From: Rubrivirga sp046845755
GTDB taxonomy: Bacteria > Bacteroidota > Rhodothermia > Rhodothermales > Rubricoccaceae
Length of the DNA: 64,000 nucleotides
Assembly (NCBI RefSeq): GCF_046845755.1
Contig: NZ_CP177357.1
Location: 248,001 to 312,000, forward strand
Direction: 5' to 3'
This document shows, one piece after another, positions 8,901-16,119 of the stretch (position 1 is the first letter of the stretch; every line of letters starts with the position of its first letter). Under the pieces are notes generated by a model, which was not told the origin of the DNA, ran no database searches, and saw only the letters and a program-made list of their open reading frames with translations. A program made the translations under genes and the position numbers.

Positions 8901-9479
8901 GTCGAGGAAGGCGTTCCACTCGTCGCGGTCCTCGTCCTCGGTCGTGTACCGCCCGGCCGTGTCGAGGAGGATGGCCTCGTCGGTAAAGAACCAGTCGCAG
9001 TTGCGCGTGCCGCCGACGCCGCGGACGCGCTCGGCGCCCGCCGGGAAGCGCAGGCCCGACTGCAGCAGCGCCGTCGTCTTGCCCGCGCCCGGCGGCCCGA
9101 CGACGAGGTACCACGGCAGCGCGTAGAGCGCGCGCTTGCCCTTCCCGAACCGGCTCCCCTCGCCCAGCGACGACGCCTTGAGCCGGGCGACGGCCTGGTC
9201 GAACGACTCCTGCATCCGCTGGATCTCGGCCCGCTGATCGGGCGCCATCGAGGCGGCCTCGCGTTCGGACTGCGCCCGGAGCGCGTCTTCGACGGATCCG
9301 CCCTGTTTGCGCCGCGCCCGCATCGCCGAGACCGCCAGCCCGACGATCGCCATCACCAGCATGCTGATGACGATCAGCAAGAGCGTCGTCAGCGGCATCC
9401 CATACCGGAAGAGCGCGATCACCAGGCCGCTGACGCCGGCGGTAGCGAGCGCGCCGTAGAAGAGGTTGCGTGGGTTCAT
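5976..9479 (-). CDS. tssM: TssM (IcmF/VasK), T6SS inner-membrane core protein
   Basis: A 1,167-residue IcmF-family protein. Two membrane segments lie near residues 7-25 and 29-53. A cytoplasmic NTPase-like domain follows with a Walker A motif GPPGAGKT at 128-135 and a LLDTAGRYTTED switch-like stretch further on. A third membrane segment (LAALGVAAVAATALGFAGA) precedes the long periplasmic region that binds TssJ. The open frame extends to 9770, but the ATG at 9479 overlaps the tssL stop as ATGA (4 bp) and puts the membrane segments at the N-terminus, as in the family. Intact Walker A implies ATP binding, a property that varies among TssM proteins. Confidence 0.93.
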   Translation of the reverse strand: MNPRNLFYGALATAGVSGLVIALFRYGMPLTTLLLIVISMLVMAIVGLAVSAMRARRKQGGSVEDALRAQSEREAASMAPDQRAEIQRMQESFDQAVARLKASSLGEGSRFGKGKRALYALPWYLVVGPPGAGKTTALLQSGLRFPAGAERVRGVGGTRNCDWFFTDEAILLDTAGRYTTEDEDRDEWNAFLDALRESRPDRPINGVVVGIAAQDLLGDERDLEDHADHIRRRIDELVARLGLGLPVYLVITKTDLVPGFVDVFGELDRAGREQVWGATVEPHATADPRAVVEREFDTLLEALRPHRDARLARDLRREERRRVYSFPLEFGALKERLATFAGLVFAPDPLADGPLFRGFYFTSGTQEGAPIDRVIGALAEQFGLRTPPPPRPPAEPKSYFLKGVFTDVVFRDRYLARRTKRAAGATWRAMTRTGLAALGVAAVAATALGFAGARSGLDLRNVVASAEDASGATFGADGARYSEVNRLEGLREKVERLGAPRPVSRALRLGLDRGDTVYEPAARLYYELARDLVDVYAVRQLRASLDRARRFDQPDTTLAPGERTASRRAAQRVDIENDLEAYLLLTTHADSLRTSVHLRDALKTRLAELAPRGALGEQPADREAMTELVVRQTDAFVDGLAAGLAEPFQADPSLVTAAIAVVDVPPTLDGLYERIRREALARLAPLGLRDAVLPEHLGLFAPAGTVPGFFTRDGWDRVVRSRFREAAADPADEYWALGRTADDLPPELRDPDVVYDALMARYQREYVASWTRFLHSVRYKPADGAAAEARLAILGSPTDSPIGWLLAVVAEQTTLPAEDTAPRSRGLLDRAASAVGMGDDDKAPADTVDVIGAAFAGIHRLGAAGLQAGEADEGLYQALEALAQFGRRIGGAAGNPGLANDLLATTKDEIEQGTRGMDRQTRQNLFFSPLDITTTLTVERVTGEAAAAEAAAASEAEEAAVAEVASAYREKVAGRYPFSPRSDRDAALDDARSFFEPGGDLDALAQALGPDGGSPALRRAIERGQRIGRVLAGDLTFRLRADLPSYSTDAAQRELAVDAIALGAHGRNTVYQLGSRRWEDMRWPGAPGAYVTVQRASGPLTLDAEGDWALFRLLQQATIRPQGGTLYDVSWSFREGPHTVTARYEMRTSSENSPLADVARFFQFSLP

Positions 9480-11092
9480 GAGTCTGAGAGGGCGCGCAGC
9501 GCGTCGACGGCGTCGGTGGCGGCGGCGGAGAGCGACAGGCTGAGCCCGAGGTAGAGCAGGAGCACGAGCGCGGCGGCGCCAGCCCACAGGGCCCACGTCG
9601 GGATGCCGCCCTTTTCGGCCTCGGCGGGGACCTCGCGCGAGTGCCCGCGCGGCGCCAGCGCGCCCGGCGCCGTGCGGTTGGACAGCCGCTCGTGCAGGTC
9701 GGTGACGAGCCGCCGCAGCACCTCGCGGCCGTGGATGGCGTAGCGGCCCTTGAAGCCGAGCGCGAGACACAGGTAGTAGACCTCGAGCACGTCGCGGCGG
9801 ACCGCGCCCTCGTCGAGCACGCGCTTGAGGCGGTCGAAAAAGCGCTCGCCCAAGTCGTTGCGGTCGTAGTGCGTCAACTGGAGCGGCTCGGACGCCCAGG
9901 CGTCGCGGCCGGGCCAGGCGGAGCCGAGCACGGCCTCGTCCAAAAAGGCGACCATCGCCTCCGTCGCCTCCTCGACGTCGCCGTCGGCGGCGCCGGCCTC
10001 GCGCGCCGCCGCCGCCGCCTCGCGCAGCATCGACTCGATCCGGGTGCGCAGGTCGGTCGGGTCGCCGAGGTGGTCGGAGGCACGAAGCTGGAGGACGAGT
10101 GAGAAGACGGGCGTGAAGGCGCCCGCCAGCGACCGTTCGGCGCCGAACGCGGCCGGCAGCAGGAGCGCGTCGCTCTCGCGCAGCCCCTCGCGGATCCCCG
10201 AATCGAACGACGCGGGGCCGCCGAGCGAGGGCCCCTGGAGGTCGGCGAATGGGTCGGCGCCCGCACCGACCTGGGCGACGGGCGCGAACGGGTCGGCGCG
10301 CTCGGCCGGAGCACGGGGCGCGGGCGTCGGGGCCGGGGCGAACGGGTCGGCAGGGCCGGCGCGGTACGGGTCCGGGGCGCGGGGCGCGAAGGTGTCGTCT
10401 GCCGGCCGCGGAGGGGGGGCGGTTGGCGGGGCGTGGGCCGCTGGCGGCGGGGGCGCGAAGGGGTCAGGAGCTGGAGCGGCGGGCGCGCGGAACGGGTCGT
10501 CGCCGGCGGGGCCGAACGGGTCGGCGGCGCCCGGTGCGGGCGCGAAGGGGTCCGGCGCTGGCGGGCTCCCGGCTGGCGCGAAGGGGTCGGCTCCACCCGC
10601 AGGCGGCGCGAACGGGTCCGGCGTCGACGGGCTCGCGGCGGGCGCGAAGGGATCCGAAGTCGCAGGCGCAACGGGGTCGTCGGCCGGAGCGAACGGGTCG
10701 GGGGCCGCCGGACTCGCGGACGGGTCGGGCGCCGACGTGGAAAAGGGGTCGGGCGCGGCGGCTCCAGCGTCGGGCCGTGAGGCGAAGGGGTCCGACGCTG
10801 CCGGCGCGGCGAACGGGTCGCTGGCGGGCGGCGGTGCAAACGGGTCGCTCGCCGCGGGCGCGGCGAACGGATCGGAGGCGGCCGGAGAGGCGAAGGGGTC
10901 GGCCGTGTCCGGTGCGGCGAACGGATCGGGCGCCGCTGGCGCGAAGGGGTCCGCCTCGGGGGCGAAGGGGTCCGTGCCGCCGTCGCCGTCGGGCGGGGCC
11001 GCCAGCGGGTCCGAGCCGTCGTCGGGCGGCGGGCTCCCGTACGGACGGTAGATCCGGGTGGCGTCGTCGTCGTTTCGAGGGTCGTCGGCCAT
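9476..11092 (-). CDS. tssL: TssL (DotU) with long DPF-repeat head
   Basis: A 538-residue TssL. The C-terminal part (from about residue 295) is the DotU domain: ALLLPAAFGAERSLAGAFTPVF, AMVAFLDEAVLGSAW, FFDRLKRVLDE and VLEVYYLCLALGFKGRY are standard motifs, followed by one C-terminal membrane helix (about 504-525). The first 290 residues are low-complexity Pro/Ala/Asp sequence with about 20 DPF tripeptides at 8-20 residue spacing, not part of the known TssL fold. No peptidoglycan-binding (OmpA-like) domain is present. It overlaps tssM by 4 bp and follows tssK by 11 bp. The same DPFAP motif recurs in the FHA protein of this locus. Confidence 0.9.
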   Translation of the reverse strand: MADDPRNDDDATRIYRPYGSPPPDDGSDPLAAPPDGDGGTDPFAPEADPFAPAAPDPFAAPDTADPFASPAASDPFAAPAASDPFAPPPASDPFAAPAASDPFASRPDAGAAAPDPFSTSAPDPSASPAAPDPFAPADDPVAPATSDPFAPAASPSTPDPFAPPAGGADPFAPAGSPPAPDPFAPAPGAADPFGPAGDDPFRAPAAPAPDPFAPPPPAAHAPPTAPPPRPADDTFAPRAPDPYRAGPADPFAPAPTPAPRAPAERADPFAPVAQVGAGADPFADLQGPSLGGPASFDSGIREGLRESDALLLPAAFGAERSLAGAFTPVFSLVLQLRASDHLGDPTDLRTRIESMLREAAAAAREAGAADGDVEEATEAMVAFLDEAVLGSAWPGRDAWASEPLQLTHYDRNDLGERFFDRLKRVLDEGAVRRDVLEVYYLCLALGFKGRYAIHGREVLRRLVTDLHERLSNRTAPGALAPRGHSREVPAEAEKGGIPTWALWAGAAALVLLLYLGLSLSLSAAATDAVDALRALSDS

Positions 11093-11103
11093 GGGGCGGA
11101 GGG

Positions 11104-12462
11104 CTAGCCCGGCGTCGGGGCCAGGAGTTCGAACTCGGCGTCGGCGAACTCGGCGGGGGTGAAGAGGGCGACGGCGCCGGCCTCGCGGATGGCGTCCCAG
11201 AAGGGGCCGCTCCGGCGGGGCACGAAGTAGGCGGCCGCCGGGTCGACGGGCAGGCCCGACGGCGGCGTCGCGGCGGCCTGGAGCGTCAGCGCGAGCGTGG
11301 CCGAGCGGATGACGGCCTCGATCGTGTCCGGCGACGCGACGCGGATGACGGGCGGGAGCGCCTGCCGCAGGTGCTCCGGGCTGACGCCCTGGCGCCGGAC
11401 CGCCAGCACCAGGCTCGGCGCGTCGAGCACGTCGGCGGCGACAGGCGCGTGGAACAGGTTCGCGCGGCGCCGCACGAGCGGAACGCGCGTGTAGTTCTGG
11501 CGAGGCGCGCGGCCGCCGAGCAACTGCTCGATGGCGCCGACGAGCGCGTGGAAGCCGGCCGTCGGGTCGGCGTGGTCATACGCGGGCAGCTCGCTCGGCG
11601 CGGGGCCCGCGCTCGGGACGGCGGCCCACAGCCGCCCCGCCAGCCCGGCCAGCTCCCCGAACGCGTCGGCGGGGTGGGCCTCGGTCCGGCGCAAGTGGTC
11701 GATCCGGGGCGCGTACTCGGCGGCGGCGCTCAGCAGGGCCTGCGCGGTCACGTCGCCGGGCGAGATCTCGCGCTGGTTGCGGGCGGCCTGCCACCGGCCC
11801 GACAGCTCGCCCGCCCGCGCCGCCAGCCGCTCGGTCGTCCGGCGCAACAACGCGTCGAGCGCGCCGGTCGCGTTGACGGCGACGGACGGCGCGATGAACG
11901 TGGAGCGGAGCGCGTAGCTCCCGTCGCCCTCGCGCCCGACCTCCGCGATCGGGATCGCCGTCAGGTCCTCGCGCGCCTCGCCCTCGAACACGACGCGCGC
12001 GTTGACGCGGCCGACCTGCACGTCGCGCTCGTCGGCGCCCGTCGTGTCGTCGGGGACCGTGGCCGTCTCGGCGATGTACCGCGTCTCGCGGCGCGTCGCC
12101 GCGCCGTTGAGCAGTACGTTCGCGCCGCCCGCGCGGATGGCCGGCACGGCGAGGTACACCCGGACCGTCTCGGCGGTCGGCGCCAGCCCGTCGGCCATGT
12201 CGCGGGCAGCGGGGACCGGCCCGTCGCGCGGAAACTGGACCGGGAGCCCGTCCGGCAGAATCCCGCTCGCGGCGACGAGCGCGAACTCGCCGTTCGCGAG
12301 CCGGTCTCGGTCGACCTCGAGGTGGGCGAGCCCCCAGCCGAACCGGGCGACGGCGCCGACACGGGCGTCGATGTCCGCGCGGACGGCGCGGTCCCACTGT
12401 TGGAGATGGTGGGGGTCGAGGGTCATCCCCTCGAACCAGACGACGCGGCGGCGGTCGGACAC
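11104..12462 (-). CDS. tssK: TssK, T6SS baseplate-membrane complex adaptor
   Basis: A 452-residue TssK (ImpJ/VasE family). The opening VVWFEGMTLDPHHLQQWDR is the family hallmark (W-x-E-G-M-x-L-x-P-HHxQ), a region related to phage receptor-binding protein shoulders that docks the baseplate onto TssL/TssM. Length of about 445-455 is normal. The C-terminal head domain shows SLVLAVRRQG and YFVPRRSGPFWDAI near 360-425, typical of TssK. It lies between tssJ (84 bp upstream) and tssL. Confidence 0.93.
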   Translation of the reverse strand: MSDRRRVVWFEGMTLDPHHLQQWDRAVRADIDARVGAVARFGWGLAHLEVDRDRLANGEFALVAASGILPDGLPVQFPRDGPVPAARDMADGLAPTAETVRVYLAVPAIRAGGANVLLNGAATRRETRYIAETATVPDDTTGADERDVQVGRVNARVVFEGEAREDLTAIPIAEVGREGDGSYALRSTFIAPSVAVNATGALDALLRRTTERLAARAGELSGRWQAARNQREISPGDVTAQALLSAAAEYAPRIDHLRRTEAHPADAFGELAGLAGRLWAAVPSAGPAPSELPAYDHADPTAGFHALVGAIEQLLGGRAPRQNYTRVPLVRRRANLFHAPVAADVLDAPSLVLAVRRQGVSPEHLRQALPPVIRVASPDTIEAVIRSATLALTLQAAATPPSGLPVDPAAAYFVPRRSGPFWDAIREAGAVALFTPAEFADAEFELLAPTPG

Positions 12463-12546
12463 GGGCAGGTGCGGGGTTTGGCCCGCAGGTGCGCGTGGCC
12501 TCGCCCTCAGATACCGGAGACCGCCGCCCGGTCGGTCACGCGGCCG

Positions 12547-13035
12547 CTAGCGAGTGACGGCGGAGACGCCACCCTCCAGGACGGTCACCACCACATCGCG
12601 GCCCAACACGTCGGCCACGGGGAGCACCGCCCGCCAGCGGTCGCCGTCGGGCACGCGGAGGTCGGCGGCGATGCCGAGGTAGATGGCGCTGCCCAGGTCG
12701 AGCCCGTCGAGCGGCGTCGTCTCGCCCGGCCGGACGGTCGCATCGCGGACGCTGCCGACGAGGTCGGCGCCGAGCGTGCCGGCGGGGTCCTCCCAGAAGG
12801 CCTGCACGGGCGTCGAGCGGAAGGTGGCGTCGCTCGCGAGCGGGTAGAGGTAGACGCGCGCCGCGTTGCCGCCCGCGTTCATCTCCATCTGGCCCACGAG
12901 GGAGACCGACGACGGCGCGGTCGGGGCGGGCGGGGCCTCGGGCGTGGCGTCGACCGGGTCGGGCGCGGAGCCGCCGCCGAGCAGGCCGCAGCCGGTGAGC
13001 GCGAGGGCGAACGAGAGCGTGAGGAGTCGGGTCAT
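12547..13035 (-). CDS. tssJ: TssJ (VasD/Lip), T6SS outer-membrane lipoprotein
   Basis: A 162-residue lipoprotein. The signal peptide MTRLLTLSFALALTGC has a lipobox with the modified cysteine at residue 16. A Pro-rich linker (about 25-45) leads to a beta-sandwich with NAARVYLYPLASDATFRSTP, matching the TssJ pattern (V-R-VYQL...F), and ending in VVVTVLEGG. TssJ anchors TssM to the outer membrane in class i systems; Bacteroidales class iii systems lack it, so its presence helps classify the locus. It starts 6 bp after the FHA gene stop. Confidence 0.85.
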   Translation of the reverse strand: MTRLLTLSFALALTGCGLLGGGSAPDPVDATPEAPPAPTAPSSVSLVGQMEMNAGGNAARVYLYPLASDATFRSTPVQAFWEDPAGTLGADLVGSVRDATVRPGETTPLDGLDLGSAIYLGIAADLRVPDGDRWRAVLPVADVLGRDVVVTVLEGGVSAVTR

Positions 13036-13041
13036 GGGGTG

Positions 13042-14196
13042 TCAGGAAGCGGCGCGCGCGCGCGCCATGGCGTCGAGGTAGGCCTGGGCGAAGGCGGGGC
13101 GGTAGACGCGGCGCTCGGCGGCAGCGAAGTCTTCCGCCCGCATCATCGCGCAGCGCTGGCGGACGGCGTCGAGGTCGCCGCCCAGCCTGTCGGGGTCGAG
13201 CCCGTCCACGAGCACGGCGGCGCCGGCCTGGGCGGCGGCGCGGTACCCCTCGAGCAGGCCCTGGTGGTGATGGAGCACGGCCTCCGTGGCCTGGTCGAGC
13301 AGCGCCAGCCGGCCGGCGCGGGCCCCCTCCGGCCACAGGTGCCGGAGCAAGGCATCGGGGTCGGCGTCGAACAGGAACGCCGTCTCGGGCGCGTGGATGA
13401 CCGTGTGGCCCAGGAACTCGTGCCGGAACCGGCCCGGCAGGCTGATGAGGCGGGCCACGACGGCGGCGAGCGACCGGTGGAGCGCGTCGGGCTCGGCGCC
13501 GACGCGCGGCGCGGGCGTCGGCGGCGCGGCGGTGGGGGGCGGCGCGAACGGGTCCGGGGTCGGCGCGGCGGGCGCTCCGCCGATGGGCGGGCCGAAGAGG
13601 TCGTCGAGGGGATCGCCCGCTGGCGCGGGTGGGGCGGTCGCGGTCGGCGCGGCGCCGGCGCTTGCGGTTGCCCCGGCGACGACCGCCGCCAACGCCTCGG
13701 CGTCGCGGCCGGCGGCGTCGGCGAGCGCCGTCTGGAGCGCCTCGTCGCGGTGGCCGTAGTCGAGCCCGGCGTACGCGCGGCGGAAGGCGGCGAGGGCGTC
13801 GGCGAGCGCCGCCGCTTCGTCGGCGAAGGGGTTCGCGAAGGCGGCCCCGAAGACGGTCCGGTCGAGGTCGTCGGCGACCATCCGGTCGCGATCGACGACG
13901 ACGTGGACGCGGAACGGGCCCAGCTCGATCGTCGCGCCGTCGGCCACGTCCGCGCCCCCGGAGCCGACGCGGACGCCGTCGACGAACGTGTGGTTTTTGC
14001 TCCCCAGGTCGACCACGCGCAGGCGGTCGCCGACGACGCGGAGCTCGGCGTGCTGCTTGCTCACGACGCGGTCGGGGTCGTCGAGCGGGAGGTCGCAGGT
14101 GCCGGCCCGGCCGATCGTCACGGCGTCTTGCTCCAGGGCGTAGGTCCGGGGCTCGTCGCCGCGCTCGGCATGGGAGACGGTGAGCTTAAGGCGCAT
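13042..14196 (-). CDS. FHA-domain protein of the T6SS (TagH/Fha type)
   Basis: A 384-residue protein. Residues about 5-100 form a forkhead-associated phosphothreonine-binding domain: VTIGRAGTCDLPL, VSKQHAELRV and LGSKNHTFVDG correspond to the conserved GR, S-x-x-H and NG-type positions. The middle (about 165-235) is Ala/Pro-rich and includes DPFAPPP, the motif repeated in TssL. The C-terminal part (HEFLGHTVIHAPETAFLF) matches the type VI FHA C-terminal domain. It probably senses phosphorylation by the adjacent kinase and licenses assembly, as Fha1 does in Pseudomonas (inference). It sits 111 bp downstream of the kinase gene. Confidence 0.82.
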   Translation of the reverse strand: MRLKLTVSHAERGDEPRTYALEQDAVTIGRAGTCDLPLDDPDRVVSKQHAELRVVGDRLRVVDLGSKNHTFVDGVRVGSGGADVADGATIELGPFRVHVVVDRDRMVADDLDRTVFGAAFANPFADEAAALADALAAFRRAYAGLDYGHRDEALQTALADAAGRDAEALAAVVAGATASAGAAPTATAPPAPAGDPLDDLFGPPIGGAPAAPTPDPFAPPPTAAPPTPAPRVGAEPDALHRSLAAVVARLISLPGRFRHEFLGHTVIHAPETAFLFDADPDALLRHLWPEGARAGRLALLDQATEAVLHHHQGLLEGYRAAAQAGAAVLVDGLDPDRLGGDLDAVRQRCAMMRAEDFAAAERRVYRPAFAQAYLDAMARARAAS

Positions 14197-14307
14197 GAGG
14201 ACAGAGAGATGCGTCAGTCGTCGAACGGTGGACCGTAAGGTCGGGTCCGGAGGCTCCCCAGTGCACGGCGTTCGCGGCCAGCTCGTTCTTCGCCCCAGAC
14301 TAGGCCC

Positions 14308-15237
14308 TCAGGCCCCTGCCGTCGCGTCCAGCACGGCGTCGAGGGCGCGGACCAGGACGCCGGCCGAGGGGTAGCGATGCGCCGGGTCGGCGTCGGTGGC
14401 GGTCCGGAGGACGGCCGCGAGACTGGCGTCGAGGGCGGCCCACGCGCTGCCGGGCTCGGGCGGGTCCGGCAGGTCGAGCCCGCTGTCGCCGAGCGCCCAC
14501 GGGACGCGCTGGCGCGCCCCGCCGATGACCTCGAACAGGAGCAGCCCCAGGGCGTAGACGTCGGCCGGGAAGCCCACGGGCTCGCCGAGCACCTGCTCCG
14601 GGGCCGCGAACTCGGGCGTGAGGCCGAGCCCCTGCGGGGCCTCGCGGCCGGGGCGGCGCGCCAGCCCCAGGTCGAGCACGGCGACGGTGCCGTCGGGGCG
14701 GACGATCAGGTGCTCCGGCTTGAGGTCGGCGTGGACGATGCCCCGGTCGTGCAGCGTCTCGACCGCCCGGCACAGCCGCCAGCCCAAAAGAAGCCGTTGG
14801 AGCGGCGTCAGCTTGCGCGCATGGTCCGAGGACCGCTGCCCGTCGACGGGCTCGAGGGCGAGGTACGGCCGCCCGTCCGCCGCCACGCCCACGTCCAAGA
14901 GCGCCGGCACGATGGGCGGGGCGAGGCGCCGCAGCATCCGGGCCTCGTGCGCAAACTGGTCGCGGACGCCGTCGACGTCCCGGGTCGCCAGCTTGAGCGC
15001 GGCCCGCTGCGGGCCGGCGGGCGTCGGGCGCGAGGCTTGGTAGACGACGCTCGCGCCACCCCAGCCGAGCTTGCCGCGCACCGCCCACCCGCCGACTGCC
15101 GACGGCGGGGGCGGCGGGTCCGCGCCGAGCCGGAGCGGGCCGTCCATGAGACGGTCGAAAAAGGCGGCGGCCTGGGCGTCGGGCCCCGACAGCAGGCGCC
15201 GCGACGGCGCCACCTCAGGCCTCGGCGAGCGCGCCAT
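14308..15237 (-). CDS. Ser/Thr protein kinase (PknB-like), non-RD type
   Basis: A 309-residue soluble kinase without membrane helix. Seen: Gly loop GKLGWGG at 56-61 region, lysine K82 (ALKLA), Glu near 98, catalytic loop HADLKPEHL at 169-177 (D171, K173), DLG at 189-191 in place of DFG, and APE at 212-214. The Arg before the catalytic Asp is Ala (non-RD kinase), and the Mg-binding Asn of the loop is His176, an unusual change. The overlap of 23 bp with the upstream sigma gene means coupled expression. Likely the threonine kinase partner (PpkA role) of the FHA protein, by position. Confidence 0.82.
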   Translation of the reverse strand: MARSPRPEVAPSRRLLSGPDAQAAAFFDRLMDGPLRLGADPPPPPSAVGGWAVRGKLGWGGASVVYQASRPTPAGPQRAALKLATRDVDGVRDQFAHEARMLRRLAPPIVPALLDVGVAADGRPYLALEPVDGQRSSDHARKLTPLQRLLLGWRLCRAVETLHDRGIVHADLKPEHLIVRPDGTVAVLDLGLARRPGREAPQGLGLTPEFAAPEQVLGEPVGFPADVYALGLLLFEVIGGARQRVPWALGDSGLDLPDPPEPGSAWAALDASLAAVLRTATDADPAHRYPSAGVLVRALDAVLDATAGA

Positions 15238-15814
15238 AGAGCCACGACCTCGCCGCGCGCCAGCTCCGCGTCACCGTCGCCGGCGACAGGCCCAGCGCCT
15301 CGGCCGTCTCGTCGACCGTCAGCCCGGCGAAAAACCGGCACTCGACGACCTGGACGCCCCGCTGGTCGTGGCGCTCGAGCCGCCGCAGGGCCGAGCCGAT
15401 CTCGGCGATCTCGGCCGCCTCCCCGTCGGTCATCGACACGCCCGTCGCCTCGTCGAGCGGGACCGGATAGAGGCCGCCGCCGCGCTTCTGCGCGCACCGG
15501 GCCTCGGCATAGTTCAAGAGCACCTGCCGCATCGCGCGCGACGAGGTCATCATAAAGTGGGCCCGGCTCCGGAAGCGCATCGCCGACCGGGCCAGCTTGA
15601 GGTAGGCCTCGTGCACGAGCGCGGTCGTGCAGACCGACGGCGACCCGAACGCGCGGACGCGGTGGGCGTGCGCGATCTGCCGGAGCTGGGCGTAGACGCG
15701 GGCCGAGTGGGCCGGGTCGGCGGCGTCGTGGCCGAGCGTGCCGAGCAACTCGGCCGCGTCGGCGTCGACATCGTCATCGACGCCGGAGGCGTCGACGGGG
15801 GAAGCGGGGACCAT
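15215..15814 (-). CDS. ECF-subfamily RNA polymerase sigma factor
   Basis: About 199 residues. Sigma region 2 is visible as LVHEAYLKLARS and a core-binding helix; region 4 as VDETAEALGLSPATVTRSWRAARSWL, a clear helix-turn-helix. The insert with MRQVLLNYAEARCAQKRGGG resembles the sigma-70-like ECF group often adjacent to Ser/Thr kinase genes (TIGR02999 type). I favour ATG at 15814; the frame also allows a start at 15868 (217 residues), and neither has a strong Shine-Dalgarno. It overlaps the kinase gene by 23 bp, so it may control the T6SS locus or act in the same signalling chain. Confidence 0.82.
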   Translation of the reverse strand: MVPASPVDASGVDDDVDADAAELLGTLGHDAADPAHSARVYAQLRQIAHAHRVRAFGSPSVCTTALVHEAYLKLARSAMRFRSRAHFMMTSSRAMRQVLLNYAEARCAQKRGGGLYPVPLDEATGVSMTDGEAAEIAEIGSALRRLERHDQRGVQVVECRFFAGLTVDETAEALGLSPATVTRSWRAARSWLYGALAEA

Positions 15815-15868
15815 GGGGAAGAGGTCTGGTGTGCCAGGGACGCCCCGTCCGTGCGGCGGAGCGGTCAC

Positions 15869-16119
15869 CGCAGAGTAAACTGACCTTCAGGAATTCCCCC
15901 GCGGAGTCTCTTATGTCTTCAGGGTTTGGGTGGTGTGTTGGGCCGGGTGGGCCTGACGGCCCCCTGAGTCGCCGTGGGGGGGGGGAGGCGTTTGCAAATC
16001 GTCCTGTTCCTAACTGTCTAATTGTCAACGTCATTTCAGTGTGGCGCCCGGTCGCTCCCCGGTCTTGTGAAGACCGGAGGCCTCGTGCCTAGGTTGGATC
16101 CGCCTACACCGGTCGAGCC
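15869..16119. promoter_or_regulatory. Divergent intergenic region, sigma gene / amidohydrolase
   Basis: About 250 bp between the leftward T6SS regulatory genes and the rightward amidohydrolase. It contains a poly-G run (15983-15993), an AT-richer island at 16000-16040 suited to a promoter, and a hairpin with arms CCGGTCTT (16059-16066) and AAGACCGG (16070-16077) in the leader of the rightward gene. No clear TAnnTTTG -7 box was found, so the promoter itself is not placed. Confidence 0.35.

Noticed and set aside
10249..14238. 1,329-codon plus-strand frame
   Set aside because: Antisense to tssL, tssK, tssJ and the FHA gene, all of which are clearly real.
1..15814. Phage tail, extracellular injection system or class iii T6SS
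   Set aside because: TssJ, TssK, TssL and TssM membrane-complex genes are diagnostic of a membrane-anchored class i-like system.
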